Positions 12,011 through 22,781 are shown, numbered from the stretch's first letter. The stretch: 64,000 nucleotides of DNA from Siphonodentalium dalli (GCA_032622095.1 CP136066.1:107841319-107905318); one strand, 5' to 3'. A program made the numbers and translations. The notes: generated by a model from the letters alone, not told the origin.

Positions 12011-12115
12011 TTGCTGACTCCTTTCTTGCCAAAAGTACTCGTTCGACATATTTCAGGACGTATACACTGTCGATTTATTCTTTGATCTGGGTGTCTCATC
12101 CAATCATCCCAAAAC
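12011..12115 (-). CDS. MGAT1: MGAT1 exon 8 (105 nt), catalytic WDDWM
   Basis: A CTTACAG acceptor precedes GTTTTGGGATGATTGG, and a GTAAGA donor follows GTCAGCAA. The exon encodes [20 protein letters not shown] and continues with [14 protein letters not shown]. In rabbit GnT-I the second Asp of the WDDW motif region (Asp291) is the catalytic base, and this segment keeps it. It joins exon 7 in phase 2 (AC+G, Thr) and exon 9 in phase 2 (AA+C, Asn). No long ORF marks it; it was found by motif and confirmed by phase. Confidence 0.94.
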
Positions 12116-12886
12116 CTGTAAGCAATTTAACCCTTTGTATATTAAATACTGTAAAATCCTATTAATTTGTGGGGGTCTATTATCCATTGATTTCATGGTT
12201 TTTCAACATGCAACAAAATAATTGACTCAGGAGTTGGTAAAATAAATCTCAATGTACGAGATGAAAAATAAAAACGGGCATCAAGTCTGTTTTCGGTATG
12301 TTGTAAAATAGGTTGACAAATAACAGGGAAGACGATATGAAACGTAAATAACTTAATTTGTCAGCGGATATTCATAATTGTTTATATACAGCATCGTCTG
12401 ATCGCTGCTATAAAACAATGCTCAATGAATTGGTCTCTTAATAAAGGCCAATGGTTTCACCACATGCAGGTTACATAAAACAATAAATGACCTCACCAGC
12501 CTCTGAAATGAAACTGGTAGCTATTAGTGCACCGATTGTCACAAGTGTGATGCAATTTTGGCACTGGAATACCTCGGGTTCAATTTCTCAAGATGCTATG
12601 AACCTGCTATTTTCTTCTTCTTCTTCTTGTTCATAAGTTCCCCCGTTGATTTGTCGAGGCACTCCGGTTATGGATGAATTTTGACTTTGCAGTCCACAAG
12701 TCTTTATCCTTGAATAATAGGCCTACTAGAATCCTCACAATACATAATAGAGTTAGATAGTCGAATGTCACATTGAGCTCACAGCGGGGACTGCGAGAGT
12801 TTGGAAGCCACTTTTCCTTTTGACCTTAAGGATCGCAAATCTTCTTGAGTGGATCTGATAAAGATACTCTCTTGAGTTGAGTTCAA
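12116..12886. other. Intron 7 sequence
   Basis: Nothing recognised apart from a short CTT microsatellite at about 12,611-12,630. Confidence 0.4.
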
Positions 12887-13400
12887 TCAGGAGTCCAGGA
12901 CGGGAGTGTCTTCTGCCCAGTCGATAGTGGCATCAGGAATGTCTGGGTGGGTATGGTCTAGAAGCAGTTGTGTAAGGTTTGCCGGGTTATGGAGAAGTAG
13001 CGGAGAATCAATTTTGGGAAGTACTGATTGGAGTCTGATCCGCAGTTTGGAGCGCTCCTTTTCATAAGTAGGGCAGGTCGCAATGACGTGTTCTTTGTCT
13101 TCTGCCGCCAGGTTACAGGTAGGGCATGTCGGATTTACTTTATGTTGGTTGAAGACAGCCTTGTTTGCTTGGAGAGTGTAGGTACCGGAGAGGAATTTTG
13201 CCTTCACCTCTGCTCTTCTGGCATCATAGATGCTTGGTCTGACATGTTTGTAGATACTATGGACGGGATTCCAATGGAGACTTTCTGGGTTAAGGTATCT
13301 AAGTGTTGACTTTGTAGGAATGTCATTGTAGGACCGGTCGATGTGGATATCTGATCTGCGAATTTGACCGATTCACTTGCGTGTACCAATATGTTACCGG
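12887..13400 (-). pseudogene. C-terminal fragment of a non-LTR retrotransposon
   Basis: Two overlapping minus-strand frames join into one typical C-terminal tail. The first gives NPESLHWNP (near 13,290); the second gives KAKFLSGTYTLQANKA and the zinc-binding stretch CPTCNLAAEDKEHVIATCP (near 13,100). The Cys-X2-Cys...His...Cys pattern ends many animal LINE polymerases. The catalytic domain is absent and there is a frameshift near 13,205, so it is a dead fragment. Confidence 0.7.
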
Positions 13401-13848
13401 AATATGTTACCGGAATATTTCAAAATCCTCGCGAATCACTAGAGTTACCCACTACTGTTATTGTAGTTGTAATAACAAATAAAATTTATGTTGAAATTCA
13501 ACACAATTATGGGAAAAATCAACGGAAGAATATGGGAACTATATTTCTCTATTCTGCAGATAGTGAAGTAAACATGCAGTAATCAGGTGTTGGCTTTGAT
13601 ACATTAATTGAAGGCAACTGTGAGAACATTTGTAGTCGTAAATGGCAAATTTTTATGGAAACTCGTATACTGAAAAGAATATCTAGTAAGTCGATACCGA
13701 AAACTATGTCATTTGCGAAAAATAAACATTTGTCTCACTCACTCATGACATAATATTTGGTATCCACTCATAAACACTAGTCATCCTCTATATATATTAT
13801 ATATATAGTTAATCTTAGCTGTAGAATGAGTTCACACTCATAATGCTA
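13401..13848. other. Intron 7 sequence with AT microsatellite
   Basis: Nothing gene-like. A (TA)n-rich stretch lies at about 13,788-13,810. Confidence 0.4.
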
Positions 13849-14984
13849 TTATTCCTGTTTCTTTGGTTTTTCGACGCGTAAGTCTCTTCTTTGTTTCTCT
13901 TGTCCCTTCGTTTCTTGAAGCAATCCTTCTCTGAGTGATTCTTTCCGAAGCAGTAACTGCATGATTCTTTGTGTTCTTCTTCCCTGTTTCTCTGGTTTCT
14001 CGACGTGTAAGTCTCTTATTTGTTTCTGTTGTCCTTTCGTTTCTTGAAGCAATCCTTCTCTGAGTGATTCTTTCCGAAGCAATAACTGCATCGATTCTTT
14101 GAGTGATTTGTTTTTCTTCACTGCGTCATGGACTTCGTCATTGATTAGCTTCGTTAATCTCGCAGCTCTCTCAGTGTGTGGAGGAATACCATATTGGCTG
14201 CCATCACCGTCGTCGATGTTGTTGTAGGAACCTTTTTCCATAACTGGTCAGACCCTCTGCTTGTCTCACACATTTCTTCTTTTTGAGCTCAGCTGAAAAG
14301 CTTCACATTTTAGAGCTAGCCCAAGAGCATTGTCTATGTTCTCTGTACTCGACTGGCAAATGGCCCATTCGATGTCCGGGTCATCTAGGGAGTTCCAGAA
14401 AGCATGAAACGCCAATGTATCCTTTATGTCCATAGATGCTGTAGGATAAGCCATCCTCACAAGGCGCTTCACATCTTGAGCCAATTCGGTAGGGTTTCTC
14501 TGATTTTCCGACGCCTTGTATCTAGTTCAGCTCTATACCTCTCACATTGGTTGCTGGGCTCGAAACGAGATCTGAGTACCGCTAACATATTTTGATAATC
14601 ATTCATTTGATCAGGTCTCAAGTCAGCGAGGACACTACGTGCAGGTCCTCTCATGTGTATGCCGAGCTGTATTAACTTGGTATCTTCTGACCACTCATTA
14701 GCTCTGGCCACCAGATTGAAGTGGATCAGGTAATCGGACCAGCGACCAGCCATCGTTTTCTCCAATCGCAGTCTGTCTTCTCTTTCAACTTCCCACATTC
14801 TTTGTCTTTCCATTCTATCAGCTTCTATCATTTTCTCTAATCTTGTAAATTGCTCCTCTGCTGTCATTCCTCTAGTTCTATACGTCTCCGACTCGTGCGC
14901 ACTTTCCATTTCTGAGTCTACTTCTTTCTGAACGGACTGATTCTCTACTCGTGACTTGGTCTTTGGTTTCTTTGCCCGGGTCAT
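13849..14984 (-). pseudogene. Ty3-type retrotransposon gag, frameshifted, duplicated CCHC knuckle
   Basis: The capsid-like part starts at 14,984 with a basic, charged N-terminus and continues to a retrotransposon-gag core: RWSDYLIHFNLVARANEW (near 14,730), LGIHMRGPARSVLADL (near 14,660) and RSRFEP (near 14,560). The frame shifts near 14,480 and resumes with AQDVKRLVRMAYPTAS, ending near 14,266. Further down, another frame reads a CCHC zinc knuckle, CSYCFGKNHSEKDC, twice (about 14,092-14,050 and 13,963-13,921), 129 bp apart. No protease or polymerase follows before 13,849. Together with the LTR at 15,049-15,930 it is a truncated Ty3/gypsy-like element. Confidence 0.75.
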
Positions 14985-15019
14985 TTCTGTAATTATACCA
15001 AATTCGAGCGATCACTGGT

Positions 15020-15048
15020 TTTCGTAATCCGCAACGCTGCCACCAATT
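15020..15048 (-). promoter_or_regulatory. Probable primer-binding region next to LTR
   Basis: Immediately downstream (minus strand) of the LTR end GTTACA comes AATTGGTGGCAGCGTTGCGG. Primer-binding sites of LTR elements usually start with TGG, complementary to the CCA end of a tRNA; here TGGTGGCAGCG fits in position. I cannot say which tRNA. Confidence 0.45.
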
Positions 15049-15930
15049 TGTAACGTGGTGGGGGTCTTGACTATATTGTTGTTCTGTCGTGGTAGTGTGG
15101 ACTGTTTCCCCCCAACTCGATGTTACAAATAAAATATTGTTGTAGATCTTGCGATCTGTATAAATCTTGTACCGTATTCTGTGATTCTGGAGTTCTTGGA
15201 ATCTGTGTTCTTGGCTTAGAGCTCGACACGAAGGCCTAGCTATATGATAATCCGTTATGGGAGAAAGTATCTAGTAAGCCCGTGGAGTACCAAGTTAACA
15301 GACAAATCCGTTACAAAACGGTATGCTTTAATCATAAAAGTATATTCTCAGATGTGAATACAAGTATTTAATATACTATCAATGATATTAATCCACTGTA
15401 GGTCTGTGTTGGTAGCACTATCAGAATATATATGGCCTGATATACTTCCAACTTAGCATAAAACCAGCTACATTGTGAGCCAAGGTATGGCCAAGTCAAG
15501 TTAAATGACGAAGAAATGACAATTAGGCAATTCGCCAAATGTCTAAGAAATATCCAAAGACAAGGGTGACACTCCGAAAAACCCTGTACCAAGTCTTGGT
15601 TAAAACGCCCAATCGGTCTTTAAATAAAAGTCAGTTAAGTACTGACAGCCGTTTACGCGACTACGTAACCGCTGAAGTGTACCCACTGTAGGTAGCGTCG
15701 GCCCTTTTATACGACGCGACCCACAGTGGGTAGTACAACCTACAAACTACCCACAAATGATACCCACAGCTACCTTGTAAGGTAGCTACCTTGAAATAAG
15801 ACGTTACGAAAACAGCGTCAGAAATCACTAAGGTAACAACTAAAGGCGGAAGTTACCAATGACGTCACGCTATTTATAGCTTGACACGAAGAGTGGGAAA
15901 ATCCCAGAATGATATAAATACAATGTAACA
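15049..15930 (-). repeat. 5' LTR of the Ty3-type element (882 bp)
   Basis: Read on the minus strand it starts TGTTACATTG and ends CCACGTTACA, so it follows the TG...CA rule with a short inverted end TGTTAC/GTTACA. A TATAAATA box lies near 15,870, in the LTR promoter area. A CCACTGTGGGT-like motif recurs around 15,680-15,770. No second LTR is in the window, so the boundaries rest on the termini and on the adjacent primer-binding region. Confidence 0.55.
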
Positions 15931-16248
15931 ACGATGTGAATGAGTGTGAATAAGATAAGAATTAGAACAGATAGTTAGGTAATAATTAGATGAAGGTGCA
16001 AATTATGAGTTAGTTATCTGACAAATATAGGTAATACTACGAATATGAATGCATAAAGTACAATTTGTAGTGAGGAAAGTGATAAAAAGTTACCGATCGA
16101 CGAAATAACAATGAATGCAATGTAATTAATATAGTAATACAACGGATGGTGCCCTGTAACTATGCTACAATATATTGAACTTATTATCATCTGTCAACGA
16201 CTAATTGGTAAAGAAAGGCGCATGAGTCGTATTTAAAAACAAACTTAC
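15931..16248. other. Intron 7, end near exon 7
   Basis: AT-rich with no recognisable feature. Confidence 0.4.
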
Positions 16249-16339
16249 GTTTCTGGCCATTTTCTCTCAATTTCTCTCCATATATCTTTTTCAATCATCC
16301 ACCCAAGACCAGGAAAGAAATCAGTCCGGTAGAGTAACT
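16249..16339 (-). CDS. MGAT1: MGAT1 exon 7 (91 nt)
   Basis: A TTTTTCAG acceptor precedes AGTTACTCTACCGG, and a GTAAGT donor follows CCAGAAAC. With the G from exon 6 it encodes ELLYRTDFFPGLGWMIEKD and then IWREIERKWPE, the conserved acceptor-side block of GnT-I (vertebrate ELLYRTDFFPGLGW). It joins exon 6 in phase 1 and exon 8 in phase 2. No oddities. Confidence 0.95.
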
Positions 16340-17090
16340 CTGAAAAATTATGTTACAGTGAGTTTCACTTAATAGTAGGACTCTCTGCAAAAGTTATTCC
16401 ATGCAAGCTTAAATGAACATTCTAATATTTAGTCAATACATAATTCATTATACCAGTTTTTTATGGTGCTAAACAAAGTCATTTTCAAGGAAAATTCTCT
16501 GAACTTTAATTATTGCCTCTTTCACCGAAAATACATGCTTCATTGTCACCAATGATAGTTTTTCTTAGTCGCATCGTTATCAAACAATAAGATGACAGTA
16601 ATTGGCCATTAGATGCAGAGGTAAAAAAAATATTCTGGGGGGGGGGGGTGAAACAAACGAGGTAATATTCAAAGAAATTTCTCTGAACTTTAATCATTAC
16701 CCTTTTCACAGAAAAAACATGCTTCATTGTCACCTATGATAGTTTTTCTGAGTCAGATAAAGGAGAGTAATTGGCCACTACATGTTAAGGTAAGAACAAT
16801 TCAAGAGGGAGGTGGGGGGGGGGGGAGATGATCAGGGTGGGGAGAGATAAACTGTTACATTCCGGTATGTCATGTATTGCATTCAGGGAGATTAATCCGC
16901 ATTTAATCTTCGTCATGATTTCTATAGGTGATCATAAAATAAACCTTAGTGTTATTTTTATTGTGATTAATATTGAATCTATTTGAACATGCAAATAATT
17001 TATAATAGCTTCTTATTTTATTCATTAGTTGCAAAGCATGTAAGAAAATTATAAAAATATTTAATAAATAAAAACACATAAAACAGTGTC
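16340..17090. repeat. Intron 6 with a ~185 bp tandem duplication
   Basis: The words TCTCTGAACTTTAATnATT...CATGCTTCATTGTCACC...ATGATAGTTTTTCT occur twice, at about 16,496-16,640 and 16,680-16,800. G-runs of 9 and 10 or more follow each copy (16,637-16,647 and 16,813-16,826). The rest is AT-rich with no gene. Confidence 0.65.
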
Positions 17091-17094
17091 TAAT

Positions 17095-17415
17095 CCCAAT
17101 ATTAAAGACATCAACTGCTATGGTACACCTAGGATCAAATTGAAGTTCCCAGTTGAAGTTGGTGATGTTTACCTATTGGGCACCTCGATTATGCATTTTA
17201 TCTTCTGCAAATTAGGGGGCTATAGAAACTTCCCAGAAGGGAAAACGTAACTAAAAACAATATTAATTTGGGACTATATAGATACTTCCCAGAAGATGAG
17301 GCCTAAGCAGAATGAGGTTCCCAGAGGGTGAATTTAGTGAGTGATGCTAGCCCACTGTGCAGGATAATGTCACTAAATTCACCCTCTGGGGATCTCATTC
17401 TGCAAATGACAGACA
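17095..17415. repeat. Dispersed foldback repeat R, copy 1
   Basis: A member of a repeat family also seen at 20,925-21,205, 23,600-23,645 (one arm), 28,250-28,660 and 44,990-45,365. Its core is an inverted pair: GCAGAATGAGGTTCCCAGAG (from about 17,308) and CTCTGGGGATCTCATTCTGC (ending 17,403), with AGTGATGCTAGCCCACTGTG between. The left part holds GAAGATGAGGCCTAAGC. Probably an old non-autonomous DNA element. Confidence 0.7.
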
Positions 17416-18224
17416 CGCTATTTTCAGCCTTGATTAAACAAGTAATAAGATATCTGAGAACAGCTCTATATGTGACTGTGAATATATGTTCATGAATAAT
17501 TTATATCTGATTGAAGTATTTGATAATATATTGAATTCATAACATGGATCCATTACATCCACATATTGATAATCCACACGTAAACATACTTTTATATGTC
17601 ATCAAATTACTGAAATGTTCTGCCTTCTGTGTAGAGTCCCCTTTCCAGGAGAGGCAATCTATCATTAATTTCCTCAACTATTTGAAGCAGCTTTGATCTG
17701 GGAGGTTTCCATCAGTGAACAATTTTTGTTGCTAATTTTGTTAAGAAGAAATCAGTCAGGACACTAACTATTAATTGGAAACACAAATGACTTTGTTATT
17801 CATCATCCAACAAAATTATTTAACATTTAATACAGAGATGTAGGATGAGAAAGGGGGTTTGGAAAAAAAGTTGTTATAAATTAGGGCAATCCTCTCCCGT
17901 AATAAGCCTAGTTTATTGGTCATAAGTGGACCACCCACTGGGCTAAACATAGTTTTGACTGTTGTGAGAATATTTTTTAATTTGACACAAAAAGCCAAAA
18001 AAAGGAATTTCTTCAACTTTTGGGGCTCCATACCTCTTCAAGAAACCTTGAAAATAATATTTTTTCTGAAGTTTTACATTTATATTCATATACATGAAGA
18101 ATGCATGTCAACTGTTTAATTTGGACACAATTCCATATTTTAGGCACACCATTTTCCAGCTTACATTTGGGGAAATTTAAAGGCCTGTGTTCTTACTAAC
18201 AGATGTGTTGACATGTGTACATAC
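17416..18224. other. Intron 6 sequence
   Basis: AT-rich, no recognisable gene or repeat. Short ORFs on both strands around 17,816-18,119 overlap antisense and look random. Confidence 0.4.
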
Positions 18225-18359
18225 CTGGATCTTTGGTAATTAGGTTATTCTTTCCATTATCATTCCATGCGGACACACAGAATAGGTCGGGGTCATTGTG
18301 TAATATGTGGTATGTGGCAGCAAAATATTCAAAGAAATCAGGAGATATGTCCAAATCAT
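18225..18359 (-). CDS. MGAT1: MGAT1 exon 6 (135 nt), completes the EDD motif
   Basis: A CTTTCAG acceptor precedes ATGATTTGGAC, and a GTATGT donor follows GATCCAG. The final G of exon 5a or 5b plus AT makes the first Asp of Glu-Asp-Asp; the exon then reads [20 protein letters not shown] and [19 protein letters not shown]. In rabbit GnT-I the Glu-Asp-Asp 211-213 motif plays the DXD role and holds the metal with UDP-GlcNAc. Ends in phase 1. Because the motif straddles the junction, exon 6 must be joined to one exon 5 copy to restore it. Confidence 0.96.
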
Positions 18360-19255
18360 CTGAAAGACATAATGATCTTTAGTAAAGTACAAGAGCATCA
18401 ATGGGGCATGGCTAAATAAGACAGTTAGTATACTTGTAAACTGTTATTAAAGCAGGTGAATTAAGTTGAATAAGGGCCATAACTAGTGTAAAAATAATTG
18501 GACAAACTCCGAATCCTCCTTCAGAGATTCATGGGCATAATAATTTAATGGAAGCCATATTCGAACTTGGCCTGTATTTTTTCATAGGAAATACTTTACA
18601 GTAAAGGTATGCATTCAATATATATCGGTAGGAGCTCGAACACTTGTTTCAAGCTCTAAGATTGACAGACAGCAATTGCAAAACATTTGCTGAAATTTAT
18701 AATTATAGTTAGTAAGGTTAATTATTTTATCCATGTATTTAGCCTTTGAATTGAGCATACCACTACATAGTTAAATTGCTCAAGAAAATGACAGGTAGGA
18801 AATATAATGAAAGTAGAATTCAAATACAGACTTGTAAACAATGGTACCACACCTCCAATGAGCTTCCAAGGGCTACCAATTACACTATTATAATAAAGCA
18901 GATGTTAGCCCGAAGTTAATTATTGCAGAGCAAGATATGTGTTAGGTGTATGAAACACAGTTATAACAATATGAAACAAGATCATGACCCAGTTATAGAA
19001 GGCTGTGTTGAAATAAATACATCCACTTCAAATTGATATTTTATTATTTTACTTCAAATCATGACTGTGAACTGTTTGGACCCCCAAAATATTGTTTTTT
19101 TCCCCAGCCCTTTAATTACAGGTAAGATGCTAGGTACCTTGTGAGTTACAGCCAGTAGTAATTAGGTCAGAGCGATCACTAAGTCAACATTTAATATATA
19201 TAATAGCTGCTCTATAATCAAAGCTTTTGGCATCTGACCTTCCTTCGGATTTTCG
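18360..19255. other. Intron between exons 5b and 6, part 1
   Basis: AT-rich. A fragment with GGGCCATAACTAGTGTAAAA (about 18,475) resembles the core unit of pearl-like elements. Otherwise nothing is recognised. Confidence 0.4.
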
Positions 19256-19570
19256 GCTTCATATTGCAAAGTTACTTCAATTAAAGGTACACAATCTGAC
19301 CCCCCCCCCCCTTTATCAGATTCCAACAACACATTTCTTCAAAAGAGGCTTTAGTTACCAGAATTGATTAATTACCAAAAGATAATGCTTACCACTGTCA
19401 ACTCTAGTATAAATTTTCAAAAAACCTGTTATATATCAACATTTTGTTCAACACAATTTGGTATCAAGAGTATGTCGGTCCACTTGTCAAATATTTGCTA
19501 GGCCGCCAAATATTCCTGACGGTGAAAAATGACAGATTAAAAAAATTGATATCTGATAATGCGTGAATTG
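19256..19570. repeat. Dispersed repeat, copy also at 61,225-61,590
   Basis: Shared landmarks in the same order: TCAGATTCCAACAACA, TnAGTTACCAGAATnGATTA, GATAATGCTTACCACTGTCA-like, TATCAACATTTTnTTCAA and AATTGATATCTGAT. A C12 run lies at 19,300-19,311. No coding capacity is visible. It is probably part of an old transposon. Confidence 0.6.
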
Positions 19571-20895
19571 AACCATTTGCCATTGTGTGTGTCAAGTCTT
19601 AGAATCCAAGAATATTTTTTTATAAATCAACACACACAATTGCAAAGGTTTAATTTCCCACACCACTGTTATTGTGTCCATGTGAATATCTAATGTAATG
19701 ACAGACAACTTTTGATGCGCAACAACTAATTGACATTAAGTGAAGTAACTTTGCTCTATGTACCCAAAAGTCCATAGATTATGAAACAAATTTAGCAAAC
19801 TCTACCCAATTTGCTTAGTTCTTAACTTATTTGATTAATACCCACGACCATTGCAGGTCAGCTATTTATTAATTATATTTAATTTCTTAAAATTGATTTA
19901 AAATTACTATATAATTCTAGTTACATACACAACTCCAATGAGAAATTCATAGAATAATCATAATGAAATTTAGTACAGCATGTATTCCGAAAACATTGCT
20001 ATGGCCTCATCGTCTTTGGCATATTGCCATTGCAGGCAGTAATGACAATACACTGTAGTGGTTGCTTCTATATATTTACATATCCTGTGTGTGTTACACA
20101 AAACACTGTTCATTGATTGATCAACTGCCAATTGGGTCATGCATTTTATACCCTAATAAAACACATCATTACACAACTGACTTCGCATCTTACTGACCTG
20201 AATAATTATAAGCAGTTGGTAAGAGTGTTAAGAGTGCGGCCATAGATTAATCGATCGAAAATCTGCAGGTAGAATATTGGGCTATTAACATACAGTGCTG
20301 CATGGTATATATCTTCATAATGTAAGCAGATTTCAGAACCAAAATAGTATGAAAATTTCAACTGATTTTATGAAAATAAATGAGGAAAAAACTCTATATA
20401 AATGAAATTAATGTAGTTTAGGTCTGTTTTATTTGGGGATATAAATGTTCTGCAGCCATTGGAGCACACTTGTGTAAACTACTTTGCACAATGCCACAGC
20501 ATATTATCACACAATAAAACACAACCAAACTACATAAATTTCTTTTTAAAAAAACAGTGACTCAAAAGCGAGCAGAAAGCATATTAGCCCATATGTAAAT
20601 ATAAAGCCGGGATATTATAGTTATTAGATGGTGAAAGACGGTGGAATTAATGACTAATAACAAGTGATCCATTTATTACACATACAATGTGATATTAGAC
20701 ATTAATTAGTTTAAATGCGTGGCGTAGTTAATGGACAGGTTTAGATTGTAAAACGTTCCATTGTGTCTCAACTGGTTCGGATCGCTCAGAGATCATATGA
20801 TAAATCCAAACGTGTAGCAGTTGTGTAACATTCTCTCCTCATAGAACAAGCACAGGAATTTCCCTTTCACTTGAGCATGTGTGCTCAGGCACCGA
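19571..20895. other. Intron between exons 5b and 6, part 2
   Basis: AT-rich, with no gene, RNA or repeat family that I recognise. Confidence 0.4.
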
Positions 20896-20914
20896 GGGGG
20901 GGGGGGGGGGGGGG
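20896..20914. repeat. G19 homopolymer run
   Basis: An uninterrupted run of 19 G on the plus strand (C on the MGAT1 transcript). It could form quadruplex DNA, and its length is likely to be uncertain in assembly. Confidence 0.9.
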
Positions 20915-20924
20915 TGTGCTACCA

Positions 20925-21205
20925 TCACTAAGTTCACCCTCTGGGGACCTCATTCTGCCTAGGCCTCTTTTTTAGTTCAATTTCTTTATATCTCCTTATT
21001 GGCAGAAGACACTATGCATAATTGATGTGCCCAATGGGTGCACATCACAATATTAACCATCTGGGAAAATAAATCTAAAAATCTAGGTCTCCCATAGCAG
21101 ATGAGGCCATTCAGAAGTCCCCAGAGGATGAATTTGGTGATGCTAGCCCACTGTGTGGGGTAGCGTCAATAAATCACCCTCTGGGGAGCTCATTCTGCAA
21201 ATGTC
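20925..21205. repeat. Dispersed foldback repeat R, copy 2
   Basis: Contains a right-type arm at 20,933-20,958 (TTCACCCTCTGGGGACCTCA...) and then a full foldback core at about 21,105-21,199 (CCCCAGAGGATGAATTTGGT ... CACCCTCTGGGGAGCTCATT). It lies 300 bp downstream of exon 5b in transcript direction. The arm at 20,933-20,958 is complementary to the single arm at 23,612-23,637, so the pair brackets exon 5b. Confidence 0.72.
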
Positions 21206-21509
21206 CAGCACCGTATTTGAAGCCTGGCCATGGTGTGAGTTCTGTCATACTTGATAAATATGTTTCATATTGTTAGCCATTCAACCACAGGAGGAAGCAA
21301 GACAAATATGCAGCCTTGCATAGTTTTCTGTTTGTTTCTGTTAAGTCACTCAGTCGTTTGACTCATCGGCAAATGTAGAGGGTTCCCGTAAATATATAAC
21401 GAGGTGTTCTCCCGCCAAGAATATTTCTATAAAAAACGAGGTTTGAAGTTGGACAATCTAAACCTTTCCATTTTCCTAGAACCGATTACTCAGATTGTGG
21501 ACGACTCAC

Positions 21510-21648
21510 CTTCCACTATAATGACCGCCGTGTCATTAATTCTATCAAATATTTGATTTAGGGCCCATTTGAAATGACGGGCAATTTTGTAGTAGCCCTT
21601 AAAGTTTTTCTGCGGCCAAGGCAGTTTGAGATCAGTCTGATCTGGTGG
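21510..21648 (-). CDS. MGAT1: MGAT1 exon 5b (139 nt), alternative copy of exon 5
   Basis: A TTTCTTTGCAG acceptor precedes CCACCAGATC, and a GTGAGT donor follows GTGGAAG. It encodes PPDQTDLKLPWPQKN, then FKGYYKIARHFKWALNQIF, then DRINDTAVIIVE and the first base of Asp. It is the same length and phase as exon 5a (23,749-23,887) and identical in the FKGYYKIARH, KWALNQIF and AVIIVE stretches. The N-terminal third and the loop before AVIIVE differ. The His of ARH, which contacts the nucleotide sugar in rabbit GnT-I, is kept. There are no stops or broken splice sites, so it is not a relic. Both copies together would give a stop six codons into 5b. Confidence 0.93.
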
Positions 21649-21839
21649 CTGCAAAGAAAAAGATTAGTTTGAATGAATCTAAAACTAAAACCAGGCCAGT
21701 CCAGATGTCATCCTCTCCTCATGAAACAGACAGCTCTTCCAAACTTATTAAATTTTCTTTACTGAATGAATTCTCCCATTAAGTATAAAATTATTCATTG
21801 GAATGATATATTATTTCACTATGAGGGTGTTCAAGAAAA
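21649..21839. other. Inter-exon intron, exon 5b side
   Basis: A polypyrimidine-rich acceptor (on the transcript) next to exon 5b; otherwise AT-rich and unremarkable. Confidence 0.4.
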
Positions 21840-22316
21840 AAATGAGCAGATGACAGATAATACAAGTATAGAAGGAGGCAAATGACAAGTTCAACAATTG
21901 TTGAACTTACTATCTGAACATTTACTGAGGGATAACTGCTCCTCAATTTAGTATAATAAGGGTTAAACAAAAGGTTTTTGAGAAAAATCTAAAATAAGTT
22001 CCACTTCAAAGAATAAAAAAATTCAATGGAAAACAATAGATTAAGAACAGAAATATTGAAGAATTCAGTGTGGTGGTTAAGCACCACACTGAATTCTTCA
22101 ATATTTCTGTTCTTAATCTATTGTTTTCCATTGAATTTTTTTTTCTTTGAAGTGGAACTTATTTTAGATTTTTCTCAAAAACCTTTTGTTTAACCCTTAT
22201 TATACTAAATTGAGGAGCAGTTATCCCTCAGTAAATGTTCAGATAGTAAGTTCAACAATTGTTGAACTTGTCATTTGCCTCCTTCTATACTTGTATTATC
22301 TGTCATCTGCTCATTT
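21840..22316. repeat. Near-perfect 477 bp palindrome (two ~235 bp arms)
   Basis: The arm from 21,840 to about 22,074 and the arm from about 22,081 to 22,316 are reverse complements along their whole length. The only difference I found is in a poly-A/T tract near 22,011/22,141. The six-base spacer is GTTAAG. Each arm contains part of the TTAA-type family F (TTAACCCTTATTATACTAAA and GTTCAACAATTGTTGAAC). The lack of divergence points to a recent inverted duplication, or to an assembly artefact. It lies between exons 5a and 5b. Confidence 0.9.
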
Positions 22317-22640
22317 GCTCATTCAGTGTGGTGCTTAACCATTTTTAACTAAATGGATTCTTCCATTCAGTCAAAAAAGCATACATCAGATTATTCATAT
22401 TATTCATCTGGAGGGATTTTCAGGAAATATATGCAATTGAAGGACAAATGAAAATATAATACAAGTGGAAAAAGATTCCTATCCATTGGGCGGGAAATGT
22501 TCAATTATAATTCCTATGGCCATTTGTTGAACTTATTATCTGAACATTTCCTAAGGGATAACTACTTGTCAACTCAGTATTTAGAACAGTTTGAATGAGA
22601 AGTTAAAATAGTCAAGGGTCAAGGTCAAGCCTTCAAACAA
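22317..22640. mobile_element. TTAA-type family F fragment
   Basis: Follows the palindrome and repeats the words CATTCAGTGTGGTGCTTAAC, ATTCTTCCATTCAGT and GTTGAACTTATTATCTGAAC. Related copies lie at 35,065-35,280, 41,960-42,236 and 48,207-48,668, some ending in AAGGGTTAA. It is a fragment without clear ends. Confidence 0.5.
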
Positions 22641-22643
22641 ATG

Positions 22644-22781
22644 CAGTAATGCCCTAATTAATTGACTCCCTAACCGCAGTAGAATTATGGGTAACTTTTC
22701 AGGATTTAGTCGGAAATATGGCTTGAAAAGTTACCCATAATTCTGCTGTGGTTAGGGAGTCGATTAATTAGGGCATTACTG
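22644..22781. mobile_element. Palindromic MITE P, copy 1 (shortened)
   Basis: Starts CAGTAATGCCCTAATTAATT and ends with the reverse complement AATTAGGGCATTACTG. Inside are AGAATTATGGGTAACTTTTC and AAAAGTTACCCATAATTCTG. Compared with full copies (185-214 bp) it lacks the centre. The family is flanked by TA, as in the Tc1/mariner superfamily. Confidence 0.85.

Noticed and set aside
13849-15930. Endogenous retrovirus with envelope
   Set aside because: Only an LTR, a frameshifted gag and CCHC knuckles are present; no polymerase or envelope is visible, so a truncated Ty3-type retrotransposon is the simplest reading.
18225-18359. POMGNT1 instead of MGAT1
   Set aside because: SAWND is shared, but DFFEYF, LLYRTDFFPGLGW and HLKFIKLN follow MGAT1; POMGNT1 has different residues at these places and a stem domain not seen here.
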